In this document: positions 1-9,623 of the stretch, one piece after another
How the letters are laid out: each line of letters begins with the position of its first letter
Position numbering within the stretch: position 1 is the stretch's first letter
Source of the DNA: Prado023 sp963706885
GTDB taxonomy: Bacteria > Actinomycetota > Actinomycetes > S36-B12 > CAIYMF01
NCBI GenBank assembly: GCA_963706885.1
Contig: CAVPNX010000014.1
Location: 1 to 64,000 of the forward strand
Direction: 5' to 3'
DNA length: 64,000 nt
Translations under genes and position numbers: made by a program
Notes under the pieces: generated by a model
What the model was told of the DNA's origin: nothing
Database searches by the model: none
What the model saw: the letters and a program-made list of their open reading frames with translations, nothing else

Positions 1-216
1 GACCCCGTGCAGGCTTATCGCTGGTGTCTGGTCCACGGCCCCTCCCGGCCGGGCTGCGGGGCGCTGCACGGCATGGGGGCAGGCTAGGGCACCTGTCCGC
101 CCCGGACACGGAGGACCAGCACCCGGAACCTGCACGTCGCTGTCGAGAGGGGTCCCGGGGACGCACGCATGCCCGTGGGGGCGATGACCGTGACCCGGCG
201 CCCGGAGGACAGACTG

Positions 217-1064
217 GTGCCCATGCCCGACTGCTTCTACCAGCTGCTCGAGGAGTCCGACGCCGGCCTGGTCTCCGGGAGCGCGCGGGTGCACTCGACG
301 GAGCACACCACCGGACCGTGGGCGCCGGGGCTGCAGCACGCCGGACCGCCCTCGGCGCTGCTCACGCGTGCGGTGCGCCGACTCGGCGGGCTGCCGGAAC
401 CGGCCCTGCCCGCGCGCCTGAGCTTCGACATCCACTCCCCCGTGCCGGTGGCGGACCTCGTCCTCAGCGCTCGGACGGTGCGCGCCGGACGCAGGGTGGC
501 CCTCGCCGAGGCGACCCTGGCCGGCGCCGACACCCCTGACCAGGCGCTCATGACGCTGCGTGCGTGGTTCCTCAGGCAGCTCGAGCCGGGCTCGCCCGCC
601 GGGGTGGGGATCCCGGTCACGCCTGCGCCAGCAGCCCCGCCCACCGCTCCCGACGCCCTGCATCCCTCGCCGCGGCCCGAGGGATGGCACCCCGGCTACC
701 TGGACGCGATCCAGTGGCTCTGGGCCGAGGGATCCCTGGAGGCGCCCGGTCCGGCCGCGGTGTGGACCAGGCTCGGCGTCGCGTTGGTCGAGGGGGAGGA
801 ACCCGACGCGATCGAGCGACTCGTGGTCGTTGCCGACGCGGCCAGCGGGATCTCGGCGGTGGCCAGCCCGGCCGACCTCGTGTTCGTCAACACCGACCTG
901 ACCCTGCACCTGACGCGCGAGCCCGTGGGTGAGGAGATCTGGATCCGCGCGCGAGACCATCGCTTGATGCCGCGGGGATCGGCCGCACGACCGGAGACCT
1001 CGGAGACCGCCGCGGGGCCGTGGCCCACAGCGCCCAGTGCCTGTTCGTGGAACCGCGAGCCTGA
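217..1064 (+). CDS. Acyl-CoA thioesterase-like (TesB/double hot-dog) protein, frame broken near its 3' end
   Basis: The protein has the layout of actinobacterial TesB-like thioesterases, which hydrolyse acyl-CoA. The N-terminal half contains TGPWAPGLQHAGPPSALLTR, and the C-terminal half has a second hot-dog with ASPADLVFVNTDLTLHL followed by EEIWIRAR. I chose GTG at 217 because GGAGG lies eight bases before it; ATG at 169 and 223 are in frame alternatives. After about position 950 the reading frame changes. The expected tail (GIGRTTGDLGDRRGAVAHSA then QCLFVEPRA and TGA at 1062-1064) is in another frame, and removing two single bases around 953-965 would restore it. As written, the first frame runs on to 1173 as unrelated sequence. 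It is convergent with prfA. The family is moderately certain; the substrate is unknown. Confidence 0.7.
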
Positions 1065-1070
1065 GCTCGA

Positions 1071-2139
1071 TCAGGAGGCGGCGAGGCGGACGGCCATGTC
1101 GGCGTCGGTGAGGGCGTCGATGACGTCGTCGAGCTCGCCGTCGAGGACCGCGTCGAGGTTGTGGGACTTGTAGTTGACCCGGTGGTCGGCGATCCGGTTC
1201 TCCGGGTAGTTGTACGTGCGCACGCGCTCGGAGCGGTCGACGGTGCGGACCTGGGACTTGCGCTGCGTCCGAGGCCTCGGCGTCGGCCGCCTCCTGGGCC
1301 GCGGCCAGCATCCGGGCGCGCAGCACGCGCATCGCGGACTCCTTGTTCTGCAGCTGGCTCTTCTCGTTCTGGCAGCTGACGACGATGCCGGTGGGGATGT
1401 GCGTGATCCGCACGGCGGAGTCGGTGGTGTTGACGCTCTGCCCGCCCGGGCCGCTGGAGCGGTAGATGTCGATGCGCAGGTCGTTGGGGTCGATCTGCAC
1501 GTCGACCTCCTCGGCCTCGGGCAGCACCAGGACGCCCGCGGCCGAGGTGTGGATCCGGCCCTGGGACTCGGTCACCGGCACCCGCTGGACGCGGTGCACG
1601 CCGCCCTCGAACTTCAACCGGGCGTAGGGGGCATCGCCGGGCTCGACGGTGCCGCGAGCCTTGACCGCGACCTGGACGTCCTTGTAGCCGCCGAGGTCGG
1701 ACTCCTCAGAGTCCAGGATCTCGGTCCGCCAGCCGCGGCGCTCGGCGTAGCGCAGGTACATCCGCAGCAGGTCGGCGGCGAACAGCGCGGACTCCTGGCC
1801 GCCCTCGCCGGCCTTGACCTCGAGGATGACGTCCTTGTCGTCCATCGGGTCGCGCGGCACGAGCAGCAGGGTCAGTCGCTCGGCGACGCGCTCGCGCTCG
1901 GCTGCCGACGCGTCGGCCTCGGCGGCGAACTCCGCGTCCTCGGCGGCCAGCTCGCGCGCGGCGGCCTCGTCCTCGCCGAGCTGGAGCCACTGGCGGTAGG
2001 CGGCGACGACGGGGCGCAACTGGGCATGGCGCTTGCCGACCCGGCGGGCTGCCGCGGGATCCGCGTGCAGCGCCGGATCGGACATCTGCTGCTCGAGGTC
2101 GGCGTACTCGCGCTCGAGGGCGAGGCAGTTCTCGAACAT
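1071..2139 (-). CDS. prfA: Peptide chain release factor 1 (one frame break)
   Basis: RF1 recognises UAA and UAG and triggers peptidyl-tRNA hydrolysis in the ribosome. The translation starts MFENCLALEREYADLEQQMS and carries the catalytic loop SGPGGQSVNTTDSAVRITH, with the GGQ that is the hallmark of class I release factors. The end reads RTYNYPENRIADHRVNYK and then LDDVIDALTDADMAVRLAAS. The frame breaks once around 1255-1270, just before RTVDRSER. The whole gene is 1069 bases, one base more than a multiple of three, so a single inserted base explains it. The start ATG follows GGAGGAGCTACCC. It lies 23 bases downstream of rpmE, as is usual in Actinobacteria. Programmed frameshifting belongs to prfB, not prfA, so an assembly insertion is the better reading. 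Confidence 0.93.
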
Positions 2140-2162
2140 GGGTAGCTCCTCCTCGGGGGGAA

Positions 2163-2381
2163 CTACTTGCTGTCTGCCTTCTTGCCGAAGCGGGCCTCGA
2201 ACTTGGCCACACGGCCGCCGGTGTCGAGGATCTTCTGCTTGCCCGTGTAGAACGGGTGGCAGGCCGAGCACACGTCGGCGTGGATCACGCCGTTCTTGGC
2301 GGTGCTGCGCGTGGTGAAGGTGTTCCCGCAGGTGCAGGTCACCGTCGTCTCGACGTAGTTGGGGTGGATACCCGACTTCAT
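2163..2381 (-). CDS. rpmE: 50S ribosomal protein L31, zinc-binding type
   Basis: This is a 72-residue protein beginning MKSGIHPNYVETTVTCTCG, with a CxC pair near residues 16-18 and a CSAC pair near 37-40. These are the zinc ligands of the C+ form of L31, a large-subunit protein near the central protuberance. The remainder, PFYTGKQKILDTGGRVAKFE, is typical. ATG is preceded by AAGGAGCCAGCC. In the sequence as given, the upstream exporter frame has no stop before this gene, so a conceptual translation gives a false MFS-L31 fusion. C+ and C- paralogues are swapped under zinc limitation in many Actinobacteria; no Zur-type site was identified here. Confidence 0.96.
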   Translation of the reverse strand: MKSGIHPNYVETTVTCTCGNTFTTRSTAKNGVIHADVCSACHPFYTGKQKILDTGGRVAKFEARFGKKADSK

Positions 2382-3728
2382 GGCTGGCTCCTTCGATGCT
2401 CCGGGTCGTGCGAGCTGGTGTGCTGCGCACGTGAACCGGAAGCGGTCGGAGAAGTATCCCACGTTCCGCCGGTGACGCCCAAACGAGCCTCGCGCGCGGT
2501 CCTGCGCAGCGCCGCGGCGCCCGACCGCGGCGGCGGCGAAGCAGGCTGCCGCACCCAGGACCAGGCCCCATCGGGCGCCGAACGTCGAGGACACCCAGCC
2601 GGCCACCGGGCCACCGAGCGGCGTGGTGCCGAGGAACGCCACCAGCCACAGCGCCATGACCCGCCCGCGCATCTCCGGCGCCGAGGCCAGCTGCAGCGTT
2701 GCGTTGCCCCGGGCCATCAGGGACACGCTGGCCGCCCCCACGGCGACCAGCAGGGCCAGCGCAACGGACGCCGAGGGCGCCAGGGCGGTGGCCAGCACCA
2801 GGACTCCGAAGAGGACCGACGAGCGGACCAGCGTGCGGATCCCGGTGCGCCCGCGGGCAGCGGTGTACAGCCCACCGAGGACCGCGCCGAGCCCCATCGC
2901 GGCCGTCATGAACCCGTAGGTCCGGGAGTCGCCATCGAACGTCGTGCGCGCCAGGTACGGCAGCGTGACCTGGAACTCGTAGGTGAAGCACCCCATGATC
3001 GCCATCATGAGCAGCGGCACCCCGAGCTCGCGCTGACGGCTCACGTAGGTGAACCCCGCGCGGACCTGGCCGCGCTCGTGGGGCTGCGGGGTCGCTGGAC
3101 GCAGCCGGGATGCGTCCATGGCCAGCAGCATCGCGACGACCGGGACGAACGATGCGGCGTTCAGGGCGAAGCACACACCCAGGCCGCCCGCTGCGATGAC
3201 CAGTCCCGCCACCGCCGGGCCGAGCACCCGGGCGGCGTTGACCATCACGGAGTTCAGGCTGACCGCGTTGCGCACGGACTCCGGGCCGACGATCTCGACC
3301 AGGAAGGCCTGGCGCGTGGGCTTCTCGAAGGCATCGGCCACGCCCAGCAGCGCGGCGAGGACGAGCACGTGCCAGAGCTGGACGCGGTCGGTGAGGGTCA
3401 GGACAGCCAGGAGGAGCGCGAGGGCTCCCATCACCACCTGGAGGGCGACGAGCAGTCGGCGCTTGTTGGTGCGGTCGGCGACCAGCCCGCCGTACGGCCC
3501 GACCAGCAGGATCGGCAGCGTCTGGGCGGCGAAGGTCAGTCCCACCCACGTGGCCGAGCCGGTGATCTCCAGCACCAGCCAGGCCTGGGCGACCATCTGC
3601 ATCCAGGTGCCGACCAGGGAGATCGACTGTCCGGCGAAGTACAGCCGGAAGTTGGGGATGGACAGTGCCGAGAAGGTGTCGCGGCGCAGCGATGCGACCC
3701 GGCCCGGCGCCTGCTCGACCTCTGTCAC
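2378..3728 (-). CDS. MFS exporter, EntS/MFS_3-like (one frame break near the C-terminus)
   Basis: This is a twelve-helix major facilitator of the MFS_3 (enterobactin-exporter-like) type. It includes SIPNFRLYFAGQSISLVGTW in helix 1, the loop motif GLVADRTNKRRLL and EKPTRQAFLVEIVGPESVRN. The substrate cannot be told from sequence. GTG at 3728 is chosen because GAGAGG sits upstream; an in-frame GTG at 3746 lacks this. After helix 12 (GLVLGAAACFAAAAV) one frame runs open into rpmE. If one C near 2521 is extra, the frame instead ends with TGA at 2378-2380, overlapping the rpmE ATG as ATGA, and the total length of 1351 fits exactly one inserted base. The gene interrupts the usual rho-rpmE adjacency. 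Confidence 0.8.
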
Positions 3729-3763
3729 GCCCCGATCCTCTCGCACCCCGTGCGTTCCCGATC

Positions 3764-3843
3764 GCGCACAGACCCTCCCGGAACGTCCAGACCCTCCGGA
3801 CCGGACGGGAGGGTCTGGACGTGTGCGGAGGGTCTGTGCGATG
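3764..3843. terminator. Double nested inverted repeat between rho and the exporter
   Basis: Two inverted repeats are nested. The inner arms GTCCAGACCCTCC and GGAGGGTCTGGAC enclose a short GC-rich loop. The outer arms CACAGACCCTCC and GGAGGGTCTGTG lie on either side. The nonamer AGACCCTCC or its complement therefore occurs four times in about 75 bases. It lies just downstream of the rho stop (3883) and upstream of the exporter start (3728). A terminator for rho is the simplest reading. There is no T-tract, so a REP-like element is an alternative. Confidence 0.6.
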
Positions 3844-3882
3844 GTGCGGGGGCCGGCGCGCGGGGCGACGGCGTGCGGGGCG

Positions 3883-5803
3883 TCAGTCGTCGGAACGGCT
3901 GCCCGGTGCCGTGGGCGTGGTCTTCTGCACCTGGAGGAGGAACTCGTAGTTGCTCTTCGTGTCGCGCAGCTTGCTCTGCAGCAGCTCGATGGCCTGCGTG
4001 GCCTCCAGGGCGTGCAGGACGCGGCGCAGGCTCCACACGATCTTGAGCTCCTCGGAGCTCATGAGCAGCTCCTCCTTGCGGGTGCCGGAGGCATCGACGT
4101 CCACGGCCGGGAAGATCCGCTTGTCCGCCAGGCGCCGGTCGAGCTTGAGCTCCATGTTGCCGGTGCCCTTGAACTCCTCGAAGATCACCTCGTCCATCCG
4201 CGAGCCGGTCTCGACCAGCGCGGTGGCCAGGATCGTCAGCGAGCCGCCGTTCTCGATGTTGCGGGCCGCGCCGAAGAACTTCTTCGGCGGGTACAGGGCG
4301 GCGGAGTCCACGCCGCCGGACAGGATCCGGCCGGATGCCGGGGCGCTCAGGTTGTAGGCCCGGCCCAGGCGGGTCATCGAGTCGAGCAGGACGACGACGT
4401 CGTGGCCGAGCTCGACCAGGCGCTTGGCGCGCTCGATCGCGAGCTCGGCGATCGTCGTGTGGTCCTCGGCCGGCCGGTCGAAGGTCGAGGCGATGACCTC
4501 GCCCTTCACCGAGCGCTGCATGTCGGTGACCTCCTCCGGACGCTCGTCCACGAGGACGACCATCAGGTGGCACTCCGGGTTGTTGGTGGTGATCGCGTTG
4601 GCGATCGCCTGCAGCACCATCGTCTTGCCCGCCTTCGGGGGCGAGACGATGAGGCCGCGCTGGCCCTTGCCGATCGGGGCGACGAGGTCGATGATCCGGG
4701 TCGTCAGGTTCGTGGACGTGGTCTCCAGGCGAAGGCGCTGCGACGGGTAGAGCGGGGTCAGCTTGCCGAACTCGACGCGGCTGCGGGCAGCCTCCGGGTC
4801 GGCACCGTTGACCGACTCGACCTTGACCAGCGGGTTGAACTTCTCCCGGCGGTCCCCGCCACCGTCACGGGGCTGGCGCACCTGGCCGGTGATCGCGTCG
4901 CCCTTGCGCAGGCCGTAGCGCTTGACCATCGACAGGGAGACGTAGACGTCCGTCGGGCCGGGCAGGTAGCCGGTGGTCCGCACGAAGGCGTAGTTCTCCA
5001 GGATGTCCAGGATGCCGGCGACCGGCACGAGGACGTCGTCGTCGGTGATCTCGGGCTCGTAGTCGCGACCCTGGGCGCTCGGACGACGGTCGTTGCGTTC
5101 GTTGCGGTTGCGGTTGCGGTCACGACCGCGGCGGCGCCGGCCACCGGGCTCATCGCCGTAGCGGTCGTTGTCGCGGTTCTGGTTCAGGCCGCCCTGGGTG
5201 CCGTCGTCGCGGGAGTCACTCGGCTGGCCGCCGGCCGAATCCTGGGCGGAGTCCTCGCGGGGCTGGCGCTGCTGGGTGCCGTTGCGACCCTCACGCCCCT
5301 CGAGTTGGGCCTGGCTGCCCTCTCGGGACTGGCGCTCCTGCTGGCCGCGATCGCGCCCACCGTCGCGTTGGCGCGGCTCGCGCTGGTCGCCCTCACGCGG
5401 TCCGCCATCGCGGCGCGACCGATCGACGTCCGCCGCCTCGCGACTCGCGCTGGGCACCCCGACCGGCGTCGCGAGCCTGGTCGTCGCCACCCCGCGACTC
5501 CTGGGCACTGCCGCCCGTGGCCTCGGAGGCATCCGTCGTGCTGGTCCCCTTGTTGCCCCGCGGTCGACGGGTGCGCCCGGGCCTCTCGGCAGCGGCTCCG
5601 CTCGGCGCCGCGGCGCCGCCGGACTGCGCGGCCCCGATGGCGGCCACGAGCTCGCTCTTCTTCATCGAGGACGTGCCAGCCAGCCCCATGTCGTGGGCGA
5701 CCTTCTTGAGCTCGGGCAGGAGCATCGTGGACAGGTTGCCGGTGGAGCGGTTCGGGCCGGGGCTCTGCTCGGCGTCCGGGGCGATGCTGATCGTGTCGGT
5801 CAC
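3883..5803 (-). CDS. rho: Transcription termination factor Rho (one frame break in the low-complexity linker)
   Basis: Rho is the hexameric RNA-dependent ATPase that ends transcription. The N-terminal part has the Rho_N helix-extended-loop domain (NLSTMLLPELKKVAHDMGLA), followed by a long Arg/Asp/Gly/Gln-rich insert typical of Actinobacteria. Then come the RNA-binding domain (YAFVRTTGYLPGPTDVYVS) and the ATPase with P-loop SPPKAGKTMVLQ, Walker B DVVVLLDSMTRL and the Q-loop region. GTG at 5803 is preceded by AGGAAACAC. The Rho_N part and the ATPase part are in different frames. The break is near 5411, where TCGGTCG for TCGTCG would explain it. Total length is one base above a multiple of three, so one inserted base restores about 640 residues. 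Confidence 0.95.
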
Positions 5804-6033
5804 GTGTTTCCTATGGTGGAGGACTCGCTGCGCGGCACCATGCCGCGGGCGACAGATATGCGGGAGATGGATCGCGACGGCGAGGTGCTTGGCGTCAGGA
5901 GTGTGGTGCTGTACTCGGTGCCGGTCGGCCACCTGCGTTCATGGCTCCGTGCTGATCCGTAGCACACGGTAGCACCCTGATGACCCGTCCTGCGAAAACG
6001 CCGCCCGCAGCCCAGCGCGTCGTTCCGACACCC

Positions 6034-7009
6034 TCAGACCGCCCGGACCCCCGTCGCGGAGACGGGCAGCGCAAGCACTCGGGCGGAATCGCCCACCACG
6101 TCGCCGATCCGGGCCGCGAGCGTGTCGCCGTCGCCCGCCACGGCGAACGCAATGACGGCGGGCCCCGCACCTGAGATCGCCGCAGGGATCCGCAGGTCGC
6201 GCAGCTGTTCGACGAGGGCCATGCTGGCCGGGTACACGGTGCGCCGCTGCTGCTGGTGGAGCCGATCCTCGGTGGCCTCGAGCAGCAGGTCCGGGTCGAC
6301 CGACAGGGCGTGGACCAGCAGCGCCGACCGTCCGGCGTTGAAGGCGGCGTCGGCGTGCGGCACCGTCGCCGGAAGGGCACCCCGGGCCTTGGCCGTCGAG
6401 GCCTCGGCCGGCGGGATCACCAGGACGGGCACGATCCCTGGATGGACGGCCAGGCGTGCGGCGCGCCCGACCGGGCCGACCTCGCTGGCCTGCATCCACG
6501 CGATGGTGGCGCCGCCGAGCACCCCGGGCGCCACGTTGTCCGGGTGGCCCTCCAGCCGCGTGGCCAGGGCGATCAGCTCGGACTCGGACACCGACCCGGC
6601 AACACCGGCCAGGTGGGCGGCAACCATCAGCCCGCCGACGATCGCCGCGGCCGAGGACCCCAGGCCCCGGCTCTGCGGGACGGCGTTGGTGCACCGCAGT
6701 GCCAGTCCCCGGGCGGCGAGCTCGCCGGACTCGTCGAAGGCCGCCAGACCGGTGCGCACGATCCGGGCCACGAGATTGGCACCGTCGGTGGGGACCCGGC
6801 CAGCACCCTCACCCTGGACCTGCACCACGACATCGTCGGCGTCGGTGAACCGCGCCTCGATCCGGTCGGCCAGCGCCAGCGCCAGGCCGAGGCAGTCGAA
6901 ACCGGGACCGAGGTTCGCGCTGGTGGCCGGCACCTCGATCGTCGACGGTGCCCGGCGCCGGCGACCAGTCCCCCGTGCTGCCAGCGGCGCCGCCCATGTC
7001 CGCGGGCAT
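6034..7009 (-). CDS. thrB: Homoserine kinase (one frame break near the N-terminus)
   Basis: This GHMP kinase phosphorylates homoserine for threonine synthesis. Visible motifs are VPATSANLGPGFDCLGLALA at the N-terminus, the ATP-binding PQSRGLGSSAAAIVGG and the C-terminal ISGAGPAVIAF. The intact frame opens only at a GTG at 6933. An ATG at 7009 overlaps the thrC stop (TGATG) and gives a short lead MPADMGGAAGSTGDWSPAP. Deleting one G near 6951 joins this to APSTIEVPATSAN. The resulting length (976, one over a multiple of three) supports translational coupling to thrC with an inserted base. It is the last gene of hom-thrC-thrB. Confidence 0.94.
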
Positions 7010-8133
7010 CACCTCTCCAGGCCGAGCGCGCGGGCAGCCGCAGCGACGTCCACCGGGATCACCGTCGGGTCCGTGGCCGTGGCCAGCGCCCACTGGGTGT
7101 CCTTCAGTCCGTGCCCGGTCAATGTGCAGACGATCGTCTGGCCCGGATCCACCCGCCCGGCCTCCTGGGCGGCGACCAGACCCGCCACCGAGGCCGCGGA
7201 TGCCGGCTCGCAGTACAGGCCGTCGCGGGCGGCCAGCGCGAGGTGCGCGGCGAGGATCTGGTCGTCGCTGACCATGTCGATCAGCCCCCCGGACTCCTCG
7301 CGGGCGGCCACGGCGAAGTCCCACGATGCGGGGTTGCCGATGCGGATCGCGGTGGCGATCGTCTCCGGGTTGGCCACCGGAGCCCCCCGCACGATGGGCG
7401 CCGCCCCCTCGGCCTGGAACCCCCACATGCGAGGAGTGTGAGTCGCCACGCCGTCGCGCGCGTACTCCACGTACCCCTTCCAGTAGGCCGTGATGTTGCC
7501 CGCGTTGCCCACGGGCAGGACGTGGACGTCCGGGGCGTCGCCGAGGGTGTCGACGATCTCGAAGGCCGCGCTCTTCTGGCCCTCGATCCGAGCCGGGTTG
7601 ACCGAGTTCACCAGCGCGACGGGGTAGGAGTCCGACAGCTCGCGGGCCAACCGCAGGCAGTCGTCGAAGTTCCCGTCGAGCTGCAGCAGCTGGGCACCGT
7701 GGGCGACGGCCTGGGCGAGCTTGCCCATCGCGATCTTGCCGGCCGGCACGAGCACGGCCGGATTCATCCCGGCCTTCGCGGCGTAGGCGGCGGCCGAGGC
7801 CGACGTGTTGCCGGTCGAGGCGCAGATCACGGCGCGGGCACCCTCGTGGGCGGCCACGGAGATCGCCATCGTCATGCCGCGGTCCTTGAAGGACCCGGTC
7901 GGGTTGCCGCCGTCGAACTTCAGCAGCACGCGGCAGCCGGTCAGCTCCGAGAGCCACCCGGACTCGACCAACGGGGTGCCGCCCTCGCAGAGGGTGATGA
8001 CCGGGGCGCCCTCCGGCAGGGGCATCCGGGCGCGGTACTCGGTGATGACTCCGCGCCACGGCCGTGCACCTGCTCCGGGTCCGCCGATCGGGGCAGCCGC
8101 GGAAGCGGTGGGGGCCATGTCCGCGGCGTTCAC
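7009..8133 (-). CDS. thrC: Threonine synthase
   Basis: This PLP enzyme converts O-phosphohomoserine to threonine. The lysine that binds PLP is in GGNPTGSFKDRGMTMA, the phosphate-binding SxGN region is CASTGNTSASAAAYAAKAG, and LPVGNAGNITAYWKGY follows later. The length of 374 residues fits the short bacterial class. GTG at 8133 overlaps the hom stop by four bases (GTGA), so it is probably translated by coupling. No frame break is present. Confidence 0.96.
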   Translation of the reverse strand: MNAADMAPTASAAAPIGGPGAGARPWRGVITEYRARMPLPEGAPVITLCEGGTPLVESGWLSELTGCRVLLKFDGGNPTGSFKDRGMTMAISVAAHEGARAVICASTGNTSASAAAYAAKAGMNPAVLVPAGKIAMGKLAQAVAHGAQLLQLDGNFDDCLRLARELSDSYPVALVNSVNPARIEGQKSAAFEIVDTLGDAPDVHVLPVGNAGNITAYWKGYVEYARDGVATHTPRMWGFQAEGAAPIVRGAPVANPETIATAIRIGNPASWDFAVAAREESGGLIDMVSDDQILAAHLALAARDGLYCEPASAASVAGLVAAQEAGRVDPGQTIVCTLTGHGLKDTQWALATATDPTVIPVDVAAAARALGLER

Positions 8134-9434
8134 TGCGCCGCTCCGATCACCCGCATGAACCCGACGACCTCATCCACGGAGTCCAGGTCACGCAGCTGCG
8201 CAACGGTCGCGGCGAGGTCCGCCTCGAGTCCGGGGTGGGTCAGGATCAGCAGCTCGGCCTGGTCGCCCTCCCCCTTCTGGGTCATGCTCCGGATGCTGGC
8301 CCCGTGCTCGGCGAACGCCCCGGCCACACCCGCGAGCACACCCGGGCGGTCCAGGACCCGCAGGTGCACGAAGTACGCGGTCCGTGCCGCTCCGATCGGC
8401 AGGACCGGCAGGTCGGCGTACGACGACTCCCCCGGGCTGGTGGACCCGGTGACCCGGTTGCGGGCGGCGGTCACGATGTCGCCGAGCACCGCGCTGGCGG
8501 TCGGGGCGCCACCGGCCCCACGGCCGTAGAACATGACCTGACCTGCCGCGTCGGCCTCGACGAACACCGCGTTGAACGCGTCGCGGACACCGGCCAGCGG
8601 ATGGGCCTTGGGCACGAGCGTGGGGTGCACCCGGACGCTGACCCCGGCACCGCTGGCGCCCTCGATCAGCTCGGCGATGGCCAGCAGCTTGATGTCGTAC
8701 CCCATCTCGTGGGCAGCGGCCACATCGGCGGCCGTGACCGCGGAGATCCCCTCGACGTCCACGTCCGCGAGCGTGACGCGCGTGTGGAACGCGATCGAGG
8801 CCAGGATCGCGGCCTTCGCCGCCGCGTCGAGTCCCTCCACGTCGGCCGTCGGGTCGGCCTCGGCGTAGCCCAGGGCCTGCGCCTCGGCGAGGGCATCGGC
8901 GAACGACGCGCCGGTGGAGTCCATCTGGCTCAGGATGTAGTTGGTGGTGCCGTTGACGATGCCGAGCACGCGGCGGATGCGGTCACCGGCCAGCGACTCG
9001 CGAAGGGGGCGCAGCAGCGGGATCGCCCCGGCCACCGCAGCCTCGTAGGACAGGTCGACCCCGGACTCCTCGGCGGCCGCGTGCAGGGCGGCCCCCTCCG
9101 TGGCGATCAGCGCCTTGTTGGCGGTCACCACCGAGGCCCCGCCCTTCAGGGCGTGGAGGATCAGCTCCTTGGCCGGCTCGATGCCCCCCATCAGCTCCAC
9201 CACGAGGTCGGGATCGGTGTCCAGCAGCGCCGGGAGGTCCGCGCTGAGCAGCTCGGGCCGGATGCCCGGGCGCACGCGCGCCGTGTCCCGCACGCCCACC
9301 CCGGTCACGACCAGTCGTGCCCCCACGCGGGCCGCGAGATGGTCGGCCTGCTCCTCGAGCAGCCGGACCACCTGGGCTCCCACGGTCCCGCCGCCGAGCA
9401 CGACGACGGACAGCTTCTCGGGGGGCGGTGCCAT
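8130..9434 (-). CDS. hom: Homoserine dehydrogenase with C-terminal ACT domain
   Basis: The enzyme reduces aspartate semialdehyde to homoserine, the branch point to threonine and methionine. The Rossmann motif LGGGTVGAQVV is near residue 13, and IVNGTTNYILSQMDSTG and the catalytic region GYAEADPTADVEGLDAAAK follow. The last 80 or so residues (VLDRPGVLAGVAGAFAEHGA) form an ACT domain, which in relatives confers threonine feedback. ATG follows AAGGAGTCCCGTC. The 190 bases between lysA and hom hold a palindrome but no other gene. The length of 434 residues is normal. Confidence 0.97.
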   Translation of the reverse strand: MAPPPEKLSVVVLGGGTVGAQVVRLLEEQADHLAARVGARLVVTGVGVRDTARVRPGIRPELLSADLPALLDTDPDLVVELMGGIEPAKELILHALKGGASVVTANKALIATEGAALHAAAEESGVDLSYEAAVAGAIPLLRPLRESLAGDRIRRVLGIVNGTTNYILSQMDSTGASFADALAEAQALGYAEADPTADVEGLDAAAKAAILASIAFHTRVTLADVDVEGISAVTAADVAAAHEMGYDIKLLAIAELIEGASGAGVSVRVHPTLVPKAHPLAGVRDAFNAVFVEADAAGQVMFYGRGAGGAPTASAVLGDIVTAARNRVTGSTSPGESSYADLPVLPIGAARTAYFVHLRVLDRPGVLAGVAGAFAEHGASIRSMTQKGEGDQAELLILTHPGLEADLAATVAQLRDLDSVDEVVGFMRVIGAAQ

Positions 9435-9564
9435 GACGGGACTCCTTGTGCAGGTCGGGACGGTCCACCGCCGGATTGCGCGGCAGGACGCGGGCCCGAT
9501 TCTCTCACGAGCGCGCGCCGCCCGATGCGTCCACGAGCCGGCGCGCCCGAGCGGGTGCGCGCCC

Positions 9565-9609
9565 TGTGCTGTCGATTCCGACGCTCAGATGGTCCGAATC
9601 GACAGCACA
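9565..9609. repeat. Palindromic element, 14-bp arms, between lysA and hom
   Basis: TGTGCTGTCGATTC and GAATCGACAGCACA are perfect inverted copies separated by 17 bases. The flanks are GC-rich. The size and plan match the elements at 39882 and 43689: arms of 14-16, loop of 15-17. The loops here and at 39882 both end in a TGGTC-containing stretch. It could act as the lysA terminator. It has no U-tract. Confidence 0.65.
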
Positions 9610-9623
9610 CGCCGGCGCGCGGG

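Noticed and set aside
1255..1270. Programmed frameshift in a release factor gene
   Set aside because: The GGQ gene is RF1, not RF2; no UGA with an upstream Shine-Dalgarno-like stimulator is seen, and many other genes have the same +1 excess.
3049..5709. An 886-codon plus-strand open frame
   Set aside because: It runs antisense to rho and the exporter and has no recognisable domain; it reflects third-position GC bias.
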